Shown piece after piece: positions 25,809 to 32,970 of a stretch of 64,000 nucleotides of DNA (the stretch's first letter is position 1; every line of letters begins with the position of its first letter). Under the pieces are notes generated by a model that made no database searches, had not been told where the DNA came from, and saw only the letters and a program-made list of their open reading frames with translations. The stretch comes from Nocardiopsis sp. YSL2 (lineage in GTDB: Bacteria; Actinomycetota; Actinomycetes; Streptosporangiales; Streptosporangiaceae): contig NZ_JAMOAO010000001.1 in the NCBI RefSeq assembly GCF_030555055.1, forward strand, positions 5,518,001-5,582,000, in the 5' to 3' direction. A program made the translations under genes and the position numbers.

Positions 25809-27428
25809 ATGGCCGACACCGCGTTCCGCGACGACTCCCACTCCGTGCCCCTGAGCACCGTGGTGGGCCGTCGCGACCTCGACCTGGCCACCGTCGTGGC
25901 CGCGGGCGACCCGGGCATCGGCTGGGCGGTGGTCAGCGAGCTCGACGACCCGGCCGTCTACCTGCGCGGCGGCGAACTCCTGCTGACCGCCGGCGTCAAC
26001 CTGCCCGCCACCGCGGCGGGCCTGCGCGCCTACGTGGCGTCCCTGGTCGGCGCCGGAGTGAGCGCCGTCGGCTTCGGCGTCACCCCCGTGCTCGACACCG
26101 TTCCCGTCGGCCTGATCGAGCAGTGCCACCTGCAGGGCCTTCCCCTGGTGGAGGTCCCCAGGCCCACGCCGTTCACGGCCGTCAGCCAGGCCGTGGGCGA
26201 GGAACTGGAGGAGCGCCGCCTGCGCGACCTGCGCCGCCTGGGCGAGGCCCACCAGGCGCTCGCCCGCGCGGTCTCCGACCCCGACCCCGCGGGGCGCGTG
26301 CTGCGCGTCCTGGCCGAGTCCCTCGCCGGCTGGGCCGCCCTCTCCGGACCCGACCCGCGGCGCACCCCGACCGCCCCCGCCGACCTGTCCGACCTGTCCG
26401 GCCTGCTCGACAAGCTCTCCTCCGTGCGCGGCCCGCGCAGCGCCAAGGCCCTCTCCGGGGACGACGAGGTCTTCCTCCACACGGTCGGCACGCCGCCCGA
26501 GGACCACGGCGTGGTCCTGGTGGGCCGCCCCGAGCCGCTCGGCATCACCGACCGCGCGGTGCTGCGCACCGCCACCGCCCTGCTCGACCTGCTGGCCCGG
26601 ACCGCCGGCGAGGCCCCGCCCGTCCCCGGCCGCCTGCTCACCGGCCTGCTCCTCGACGGCGGCGTCACCCGCGCCACCGCCCCCCTGCTCGCCGAACTCA
26701 CCCGCGCCGGCCCCACCGCGGCCGCACCGGCCCCCGGAACCGCCGGGACAGCCCCGTCGGACCGCTCCCCGGAGGCCCCCGGACCCACGGGGTCCTCCTC
26801 CGGAACCGCCGCGGCCCCGGACGGCTCCCACAGCGCGTGCTACCGGGTCCTGCACGCCTGTGCGCGCCCGGGACGGCGTACCGCCCCGGCGGCGCTGCCC
26901 CTGGACACACCGGTACTGGACCACACGGGCGCGGCGGGGGAGGAGCGCCTGCGGGCGGTGCTCGCCGACCGGGGGGAGGACGTCCACCGGGACCGACTGG
27001 AGGAGTTGCGCGTGCACGGCTGGACGGGTGCGCTGAGCGCGCCGGCGCCGCCCTCCGGTCTGGCCGAGGCCGACCGCCAGGCGGCCGCCCTCCTGGCCCG
27101 CGCCCGCGCCTCCGGCACGCCGCTGCTGTGGGGCACCGGCACCGACCCCTTCGACGCCCTCCTGGACCCGGGCGGCGTCGACGACCTGGCGCGCCGCGTG
27201 CTCGGGCCGCTGGCGGTGGACACCGACTCCGCGCGCACTCTGCGCCACACGCTGCGCGCGTGGCTCACCCGCCACGGAAACTGGGACCGCGCCGCCGCCG
27301 ACCTGGGCACGCACCGCAACAGCGTCCGCTACAGGATCAGCCGGATCGAACGCGACCTGGGCGTGGACCTGGGCGACGCCGAGCAGCGGATGCGGCTGTG
27401 GTTCGCCCTCTCCCGGTGGCGTCCGTGA
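25809..27428 (+). CDS. PucR family transcriptional regulator (arginine/guanidino operon)
   Basis: A 539-residue PucR-type regulator. The N-terminal PucR domain (about 14-130) shows VVAAGDPGIGWAVVSELDDPAVYLRGGELLLTAG and GLIEQCHLQGLPLVEVP. The C-terminal HTH_30 domain reads RHTLRAWLTRHGNWDRAAADLGTHRNSVRYRISRIERDLGVDL. Between them is a long Pro/Ala/Ser-rich linker (about 300-350) that is looser than usual. Divergent to the ureohydrolase-ThDP-aldehyde dehydrogenase operon, it is very probably its regulator. The ATG is supported by GGAAGGG. Confidence 0.9.
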   Translation: MADTAFRDDSHSVPLSTVVGRRDLDLATVVAAGDPGIGWAVVSELDDPAVYLRGGELLLTAGVNLPATAAGLRAYVASLVGAGVSAVGFGVTPVLDTVPVGLIEQCHLQGLPLVEVPRPTPFTAVSQAVGEELEERRLRDLRRLGEAHQALARAVSDPDPAGRVLRVLAESLAGWAALSGPDPRRTPTAPADLSDLSGLLDKLSSVRGPRSAKALSGDDEVFLHTVGTPPEDHGVVLVGRPEPLGITDRAVLRTATALLDLLARTAGEAPPVPGRLLTGLLLDGGVTRATAPLLAELTRAGPTAAAPAPGTAGTAPSDRSPEAPGPTGSSSGTAAAPDGSHSACYRVLHACARPGRRTAPAALPLDTPVLDHTGAAGEERLRAVLADRGEDVHRDRLEELRVHGWTGALSAPAPPSGLAEADRQAAALLARARASGTPLLWGTGTDPFDALLDPGGVDDLARRVLGPLAVDTDSARTLRHTLRAWLTRHGNWDRAAADLGTHRNSVRYRISRIERDLGVDLGDAEQRMRLWFALSRWRP

Positions 27429-27669
27429 GCGTGCACGCGCGTCCGCACGTGGCCGGATCCGGTCACCGTCCGGGGCGGACGTGCGCGAGGCCCGATGCCG
27501 GTGGATCCGGCCCGTGGGCGGGCCGGCCCGCGGGTGGAACCTCGCACCAGGACGCAAAGGCGCCACAAGTCGCGCGTGCCACACACGTTTCTGTCGATTC
27601 CACCGCCTCGGGCGCGGCCGAAGGACGAAACTGGGGACCGCCGTAGCCACGTCGAAGTCAGGGGGCCAC

Positions 27670-28992
27670 ATGTCGTTTCCTCCGCTGGACACGGCCCTTC
27701 CCGCAGGGGTCGACGCGCGTGAACACGCGCGCCTGTTGCGCAAGGTGCACGAAGCCTCGCTCAGTGGTCGTCCGGCGCCCGTCCGGCTGCGTGCGGTCAT
27801 CGAGGACTCCTGGCAGCGCATGCGCCGGTTCGGCATCGATCCGGACGACGCTCCGCCGCCGCGCGTCACCCGCCTGGACGAGCTCCACACCTACCGGTCC
27901 AGCTCACCCATCGCCGAGGTCCTGCCGCTGATCCGCCGGTCCCTGGTCTCGGTGGCCGACGAGGCCGACCACATCATGCTGGTCACCGACGCCGCCGGAC
28001 AGATCCTGTGGCGCGACGGTTCGCACCGCATGAGGTCGGCCGGAGACCGGGTCGGGCTCGTCGAGGGGGCGTTCTGGAACGAGGGGAGCACCGGAACCAA
28101 CGCCATCGGCACCGCTCTGGTGGTGGGGCGCCCGGTCCAGGTCTACTCGGCCGAGCACTTCGTCCGCCAACTGCACACCCTGACCTGTGCCTGCGCCCCC
28201 ATCCACGACCCCCGGGACGGCCGCCTGCTCGGGGCCGTCGACGTCACGGGTCCGGTGAGCACCGTCCACCCCTCGACGCTCGCCCTCGTGCACGCCGTGG
28301 CCCAACTGGCCGAGGCGCACCTGCAGAGCATCCACCACACTCACCTGGAGCGGCTGCGGGCGGTGGCCGCACCCCTGCTGGCCGGGCTGGGCGGACGCGC
28401 GATGGTGGTGGACGAGGCCGGGTGGACGGCCGCCGTGGTGAACATGGAGCCGGTGCGCCGCGTGCTCCTGCCCACGCTGCGCGACACCGGGACGGCCTGG
28501 CTGCCCGCACTGGGGGAGTGCTCCCTGGAGCCGCTGCCCGGCGGGTGGCTCGTGCGGCCGCTGCACGCGGAGGGCGGCGACACGCCCTCCACGGTCACCC
28601 TGGACCTGTCGGGCGGCAGCCCGACGGTCTCGGTGGCCGGTCCGAGCGGGCAGTGGTCCCACCGCCTCACGCCTCGCCACGCAGAACTCCTGCTGCTGCT
28701 GGCCGTGCACCGGCAGGGGCGCACGGGCGTGCAGCTGTCGCAGGACGTGTTCGGCGACGGCGGCCACGTGGTGACCGTGCGCGCCGAGCTCTCGCGGGTG
28801 CGCCGCCACCTGGGCGGGATCATCGAGAGCCGCCCCTACCGGTTCGTCGAGGACGTCCGGGTGCGGGTGGACTATCCGGAGAGCCGCGTCGACCTGCTGC
28901 CGGGGTCCGTGGCCCCCGAGGTCCGCCGGTTGCGGAACACGGTGCAGGAAGGCGCTCCGATGGTCGCTCTTGGCGACGTAGCCGCAACCTAG
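27670..28992 (+). CDS. GAF-domain transcriptional regulator (AcoR-like without AAA+ domain)
   Basis: A 440-residue regulator. Residues about 85-215 form a GAF sensor domain in the style of AcoR/DhaR (AFWNEGSTGTNAIGTAL, then LTCACAPIHDPRDGRLLGAVDVTG). No sigma-54 AAA+ module follows. Instead the C-terminal half ends in a DNA-binding region (RLTPRHAELLLLLAVHRQGRTGVQLSQDVFGDGGHVVTVRAELSRVRRHLGGII), the layout of actinobacterial GAF regulators that control aldehyde or alcohol dehydrogenases. No target gene is adjacent. Unlike the AAA+ protein at 35.4 kb, it should work with a sigma-70-type polymerase. Confidence 0.85.
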   Translation: MSFPPLDTALPAGVDAREHARLLRKVHEASLSGRPAPVRLRAVIEDSWQRMRRFGIDPDDAPPPRVTRLDELHTYRSSSPIAEVLPLIRRSLVSVADEADHIMLVTDAAGQILWRDGSHRMRSAGDRVGLVEGAFWNEGSTGTNAIGTALVVGRPVQVYSAEHFVRQLHTLTCACAPIHDPRDGRLLGAVDVTGPVSTVHPSTLALVHAVAQLAEAHLQSIHHTHLERLRAVAAPLLAGLGGRAMVVDEAGWTAAVVNMEPVRRVLLPTLRDTGTAWLPALGECSLEPLPGGWLVRPLHAEGGDTPSTVTLDLSGGSPTVSVAGPSGQWSHRLTPRHAELLLLLAVHRQGRTGVQLSQDVFGDGGHVVTVRAELSRVRRHLGGIIESRPYRFVEDVRVRVDYPESRVDLLPGSVAPEVRRLRNTVQEGAPMVALGDVAAT

Positions 28993-29219
28993 TGCAACCA
29001 TTGCTGTGGCGGCGGTGGGTGGTGTTGTCTGTACCCGCGCGGCCCGGAGTCGGGGCGGTCGTCGGGTTGAGCAGGGGGAACGGCGGTCGCGACCCGGTGT
29101 CGGAGCCACGTCCGCGGCCTTCGAGCCTTGAGGGGGGTCTTCGGGGGAGGGGCGGACGAGCCCACGGGCCGCAGGTGATCCGGAGGGGTCGGGGGAGCCC
29201 CCGGGTCACCGCTTCGGTG

Positions 29220-29254
29220 GCGCGGCCTGGAGTGAGGTCACCTCCAGGCCGCGC
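29220..29254. terminator. strong hairpin terminator
   Basis: A perfect 13-bp stem GCGCGGCCTGGAG / CTCCAGGCCGCGC with a 9-nt loop. It lies between the GAF regulator and the convergent lipoprotein gene. Confidence 0.72.
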
Positions 29255-29270
29255 AGCCGCGGAGTCGGCT

Positions 29271-29300
29271 GCCGGGCGCGCACGAGGGGACGCGCCCGGC
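29271..29300 (-). terminator. hairpin terminator of the lipoprotein gene
   Basis: A perfect 10-bp stem GCCGGGCGCG / CGCGCCCGGC around a 10-nt loop, 8 bp beyond the stop codon of the lipoprotein gene. Confidence 0.7.
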
Positions 29301-29307
29301 ACCGGCA

Positions 29308-29961
29308 CTACTCCGTCTCCCCGGCCGGCGCGGCGCCGGTCCCGCCGTCGTCCGCGTCGCCGTCGCCCGCCTGGCCCCCCTCGGCCTGATCGCCCTCCGC
29401 GCCGTTGCCGTCGGCGGCCGCCACGGGCGCGCACTGGAAGCAGTCCAGCTCGAAGACTTGTTCACCGGCCACGCTGCCGGTGAAGTCACCGGGCAGGCTG
29501 TCGTCGCCGGCCCCGCGCGCGGCCAGGTCCGCGCGTGCGAGGCGTCCCTCGAAGGCGGCCTCCTCGCCCTCGCCGGTGACCCCGGTGCAGTAGACCGCGA
29601 GCAGACCGCCGTCCTGATCCGGCGGGCTCGCCTCCCCGGTGTCCGCGGCTCCTCCGGAGCCGTCGGCCTCCTCGGTGCCATCGTCGGCGGGGGCCGAGCC
29701 CCCGGGGTCGGCCGAGGGCTCGGCCGGGGCCTCGTTCGTGCACTGCAGACCGCCGTCCAGGGTGTGCCCGCCGCGCGCGAAGGCGCGTTCGGCGCCCGGG
29801 CGCAGCACCGACACCGACAGGGCGCCGGCGGCCGCCTCCAGCTCCAACCGCTCGGGGTCGGCCTCCTGGTCGCCGTCGTCGAGCGCGCAGGACGTCGTGA
29901 GCACGCAGGCCAGCAGCAGCGCCGAGAGCGGCGCGAGAACGGTGGTCGAGCGGACTCGCAT
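29308..29961 (-). CDS. putative secreted lipoprotein of unknown function
   Basis: A 217-residue protein with an N-terminal signal (MRVRSTTVLAPLSALLLACVL) and a lipobox-like TTSC at about residue 25, so probably attached to the outer face of the membrane. The mature part is acidic, rich in Asp, Gly, Ala and Glu, with low-complexity stretches (about 85-115 and 185-217) and paired cysteines (LQCTNEA, VYCTG, LDCFQC). No known domain is apparent. The C-terminus is a disordered Gly/Asp/Glu tail. Upstream lies a long gap before the divergent aminotransferase. Confidence 0.72.
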   Translation of the reverse strand: MRVRSTTVLAPLSALLLACVLTTSCALDDGDQEADPERLELEAAAGALSVSVLRPGAERAFARGGHTLDGGLQCTNEAPAEPSADPGGSAPADDGTEEADGSGGAADTGEASPPDQDGGLLAVYCTGVTGEGEEAAFEGRLARADLAARGAGDDSLPGDFTGSVAGEQVFELDCFQCAPVAAADGNGAEGDQAEGGQAGDGDADDGGTGAAPAGETE

Positions 29962-30437
29962 GGGTTCCCCCTCCAGGTGCGGGATCCGGTGCGGGTGTCA
30001 CTGCGTGCGCACCCGACGTGACCAATGTCGCTGATGGGAGGCTTGCCGACTATGTCCGACTCGGGAGAAAAGAGTGAAGAGTCCGCCATGTTCTGGCAAT
30101 CCGAGGTGTGGCACCCCCACCCGGCCGGGGATCCAGGCGGCAGGGCCCGTCGTCGAGCGGGCCCGCCGGGAGCGGAACGCCGGTGCGGTCACGGGCTCGG
30201 CCGGAGCCTGGACCCCGGGCCGACACCGCTCGTGGGCTACACTCTGGACATTTACCGAACCGTGTTCATCCACGGCTCGCACAACCCGAACCTCACAGCG
30301 CCACCGTGCGGCCCCGCCGCGTCACCGGCATCCTGTGAACCACCGGGCCGCGGCGGGCGTCGAACTCCAGACCAACGATGGTCGGGGCCGGCACCCGGAC
30401 GGCCCCGCTATTTCCGTCCTTCCTTCGGAGGTGGACC
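29962..30437. other. 476-bp divergent intergenic region
   Basis: This gap holds the promoters of the lipoprotein and aminotransferase genes. A TACACT hexamer near 30238 could be a -10 element for the rightward gene. Several open frames cross it, but none has a credible start plus ribosome site or a recognisable product. Confidence 0.5.
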
Positions 30438-31760
30438 GTGTCCGCTGACCACCGAGAGCAGCAGCCCAACCCTCAGGGCTCGCGTATCGACCCGCACGTC
30501 GGCCGCTACGCACGCCGAGCACAGGGGATGGTCGCATCGGAGGTCCGGGCACTCTTCGCCGTCGCGTCCCGCCCGGAGGTCGTCTCCCTGGCCGGAGGCA
30601 TGCCCAACGTGGCCGCGCTCCCGCTCGACCAGATCGGCGAACTGGTCAAGGACGTGGTCTCCGAGGAGGGCGCCGCGGCCCTGCAGTACGGCTCGGCCCA
30701 GGGCGACCCCGTCCTGCGCGAGCAGCTCTGCGACTACATGACGCTGGAGGGCATCACCGCCAGCCCCGACGACGTCATCGTCACCGTGGGCTCCCAGCAG
30801 GCCCTCGACCTCATCACACGGGTCTTCGTCGACCCCGGCGACGTCGTCCTGTGCGAGGCCCCCACCTACGTCACCGCCATCAACACCTTCGCCGCCTTCC
30901 AGGCCGACATCCAGCACGTGGGCATGGACGAGCGCGGCGTGGTCCCCGAGGAACTGGAGCGCTCGCTCACCGAGGCGGCCAGGGCCGGGCGCACGGTCAA
31001 GTTCTTCTACACGATCCCCAACTTCCAGAACCCGGCCGGCCTCACCATGAGCGCCGAGCGCCGCGCCCGCGTGATGGAGATCTGCGAGCGCCACGACGTC
31101 CTGGTCGTGGAGGACAACCCCTACGGCCTGCTGCGGTACGAGGGCGACCCCGAACCCACCCTGTTCTCCCACGGCAGCGGCAACGTCATCTACCTCGGTT
31201 CGCTGTCCAAGACGCTCTCACCGGGCCTGCGCATCGGTTGGGCGCTGGCCCCGGCCGCGGTCCGCGCCAAGCTCGTCCTGGCCGCCGAGTCGGCGATGCT
31301 CAGCCACTCCACGTTCAACCAGCTCGTGGTGCGCCGCTACCTGAACACCTTCCCCTGGCAGGAACAGATCAAGGTGTTCAACACGATGTACAGCGAGCGC
31401 CGCGACGCCATGCTCAACGCGCTGGACGCGATGATGCCCGACGGGTGCACCTGGACCAGGCCCGAGGGCGGCTTCTTCGTCTGGGCGACGCTGCCCGAGG
31501 GCATCGACGCCAAGGCGATGCTGCCCCGCGCGGTCGCCGAACGGGTCGCCTACGTGCCGGGAACCGGCTTCTACGCCGACGAGCGCGGACGCGCGAACAT
31601 GCGGCTGAGCTTCTGCTATCCCACGCCGGAGCAGATCCGCGAGGGCGTGCGCCGCCTGGTCGGCGCCATCGAGGGCGAGGTCGACCTGCGTGATACGTTC
31701 GGCACCACTTTGACCCCGCCCACCCGAGGCAGCCAGGCACCCGCCCCCGACCTGCCCTGA
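30438..31760 (+). CDS. PLP-dependent aminotransferase (2-aminoadipate/LysN-like, class I/II)
   Basis: A 440-residue fold-type I aminotransferase of the LysN/MocR-like group. VVSLAGGMPNVAALPLD opens the fold, YGSAQGDPVLREQL and TVGSQQALDLITRVFVDPGD shape the cofactor site, and the PLP lysine is in GSLSKTLSPGLRIGW. No N-terminal GntR domain is present, so it is an enzyme rather than a MocR regulator. The GTG start follows CGGAGG at ideal spacing. A D-Ala-D-Ala ligase-like gene begins 55 bp downstream. The amino-acid specificity is not evident from sequence. Confidence 0.9.
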   Translation: MSADHREQQPNPQGSRIDPHVGRYARRAQGMVASEVRALFAVASRPEVVSLAGGMPNVAALPLDQIGELVKDVVSEEGAAALQYGSAQGDPVLREQLCDYMTLEGITASPDDVIVTVGSQQALDLITRVFVDPGDVVLCEAPTYVTAINTFAAFQADIQHVGMDERGVVPEELERSLTEAARAGRTVKFFYTIPNFQNPAGLTMSAERRARVMEICERHDVLVVEDNPYGLLRYEGDPEPTLFSHGSGNVIYLGSLSKTLSPGLRIGWALAPAAVRAKLVLAAESAMLSHSTFNQLVVRRYLNTFPWQEQIKVFNTMYSERRDAMLNALDAMMPDGCTWTRPEGGFFVWATLPEGIDAKAMLPRAVAERVAYVPGTGFYADERGRANMRLSFCYPTPEQIREGVRRLVGAIEGEVDLRDTFGTTLTPPTRGSQAPAPDLP

Positions 31761-31815
31761 GACAGCCGTGAGGGCACCCCGCACCATGACAGCAGCACAG
31801 AAGGAGGTCCGCGCC

Positions 31816-32766
31816 GTGGCCGACCTTGACCGCGTTCTCGTTCTCGCCGGGGGACTGTCCCCCGAACACGAGGTGAGCGTCCACTCCGGGCGCAGCGTCG
31901 CCGAGGCGCTGCGGCGCCTGGACGTGGAGGTGCAGGTCGCCGACGTGGACTCCACCCTGCTCGGCCGACTGGCCGACGACCCGCCCCAGGTGGTCTTCCC
32001 CGTGCTGCACGGATCGGCGGGCGAGGACGGAGCGATCCGCGAGGTCCTGGAACTGGTCGGGGCGCCCTACGTGGGCGCCCGGCCCGAAGCCTGCCGCCTG
32101 GCCTACTCCAAGCCCGCGGCCAAGGCGCTGCTGGCGGCGCGCGGCGTCCGGGTGGCGCGCGGGGCCGCCCTGCCCAAGTCGACCTTCCACGACCTGGGCG
32201 CCCCGGCGCTACTGGAGCGGCTGGCCGACCGCCTGGGCCTTCCGCTGTTCGTCAAGCCCGACCGCGGCGGGTCGGCCTTCGGCGCCGCGCCGGTCACCTC
32301 GCTGCACGACCTGTCCGCGGCGCTGGTGTCGTGCTTCGCCTACAGCGACTCCGCCCTGATCGAGGAGCAGGTCCAGGGTACGGAACTGGCCGTGGGCGTG
32401 GTGGACACCGGGGAGGGCCCGATGGCCCTGCCGCCGGTGGAGATCGTCCCCGACGGCGGCGTCTACGACTACGCGGCGCGCTACACCGCCGGGCGCACCG
32501 AGTTCTTCTGCCCGGCCCGCCTGGACGACGACGCCCTGGAGGCGGCCACGCGGGTCGCGCTCACCGCCCACGAGACGCTGGGCCTGCGCGACCTGTCGCG
32601 CACCGACGTCATCGTGGGCCGGGACGGCGAGGTCACCTTCCTGGAGACCAACGTCGCCCCCGGGCTGACGGAGACCTCCACGTTCCCCATGGCGGCGGGC
32701 GCGGCCGGACTCGACTTCGCGGTGGTCTGCCGGGAGCTGGCCCACCAGGCCTACCTGCGCGGCTGA
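31816..32766 (+). CDS. ddl: D-alanine--D-alanine ligase-like ATP-grasp enzyme
   Basis: A 316-residue ATP-grasp ligase of the Ddl family. LVLAGGLSPEHEVSVHSGRSVAEAL is the N-terminal signature and VFPVLHGSAGEDGAI the substrate loop. PLFVKPDRGGSAFG and ALIEEQVQGTELAVGV form the ATP-grasp site, and FLETNVAPGLTETSTFPMAA matches the C-terminal metal/dipeptide site. GTG at AAGGAGG + 8 nt is a near-ideal start. It follows the aminotransferase closely and is probably co-transcribed. It may be a second, specialised ligase rather than the main peptidoglycan enzyme, whose cluster is not in this window. A strong hairpin closes the operon. Confidence 0.85.
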   Translation: MADLDRVLVLAGGLSPEHEVSVHSGRSVAEALRRLDVEVQVADVDSTLLGRLADDPPQVVFPVLHGSAGEDGAIREVLELVGAPYVGARPEACRLAYSKPAAKALLAARGVRVARGAALPKSTFHDLGAPALLERLADRLGLPLFVKPDRGGSAFGAAPVTSLHDLSAALVSCFAYSDSALIEEQVQGTELAVGVVDTGEGPMALPPVEIVPDGGVYDYAARYTAGRTEFFCPARLDDDALEAATRVALTAHETLGLRDLSRTDVIVGRDGEVTFLETNVAPGLTETSTFPMAAGAAGLDFAVVCRELAHQAYLRG

Positions 32767-32792
32767 CCCGGTCGAGCACGGCTGACCCCGCC

Positions 32793-32831
32793 GCGGTGCG
32801 GCCCGGACCCGATCGGTCCGGGCCGCACCGC
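32793..32831 (+). terminator. very strong hairpin terminator
   Basis: A perfect 17-bp stem (GCGGTGCGGCCCGGACC with its complement) around a 5-nt loop CGATC, shortly after the ddl-like stop codon. Confidence 0.8.
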
Positions 32832-32938
32832 GTTCCGGGGCGCTTCTGCCCGCTGGGCGGCGCCACCCGCTCGCCGCCCCGTCGCGAAGGCACTCTGGAC
32901 CTGTACACATGGTGCCGACGGCGGTAGGGTCAGTCCAA

Positions 32939-32954
32939 ACCGACCGTCCGGTAT
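32939..32954. promoter_or_regulatory. TetR-type operator before the molybdopterin oxidoreductase
   Basis: ACCGACCGTCCGGT is an imperfect palindrome. Its reverse strand reads ATACCGGACGGTCGGT, sharing TACCG-N2-CGGT-N-GGT with the site before the alcohol dehydrogenase at 18317. It ends just before the oxidoreductase gene. Confidence 0.45.
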
Positions 32955-32970
32955 GTCAACGGGAGCCCCC

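Larger units (their letters stand above)
28993..29307. other. 315-bp intergenic region with terminators
   Basis: G-rich non-coding stretch between convergent genes. Apart from the two hairpins listed separately I see no coding or regulatory signal. Confidence 0.6.

Noticed and set aside
24362..27646. Plus-strand open frame of over 1000 codons across the ureohydrolase and PucR genes
   Set aside because: Shadow frame caused by high GC; the overlapping genes carry complete catalytic and DNA-binding motifs.
29962..30437. A small gene beginning MSDSGEKSEESAMFWQ in the aminotransferase upstream region
   Set aside because: No ribosome site, no family resemblance, and the frame dissolves into Arg/Pro-rich sequence before overlapping the aminotransferase.
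30438..31760. Assigning this aminotransferase as the missing arginine transaminase
   Set aside because: It is 3 kb past the operon, separately transcribed with a ddl-like gene, and its sequence fits a general LysN/MocR-like aminotransferase.
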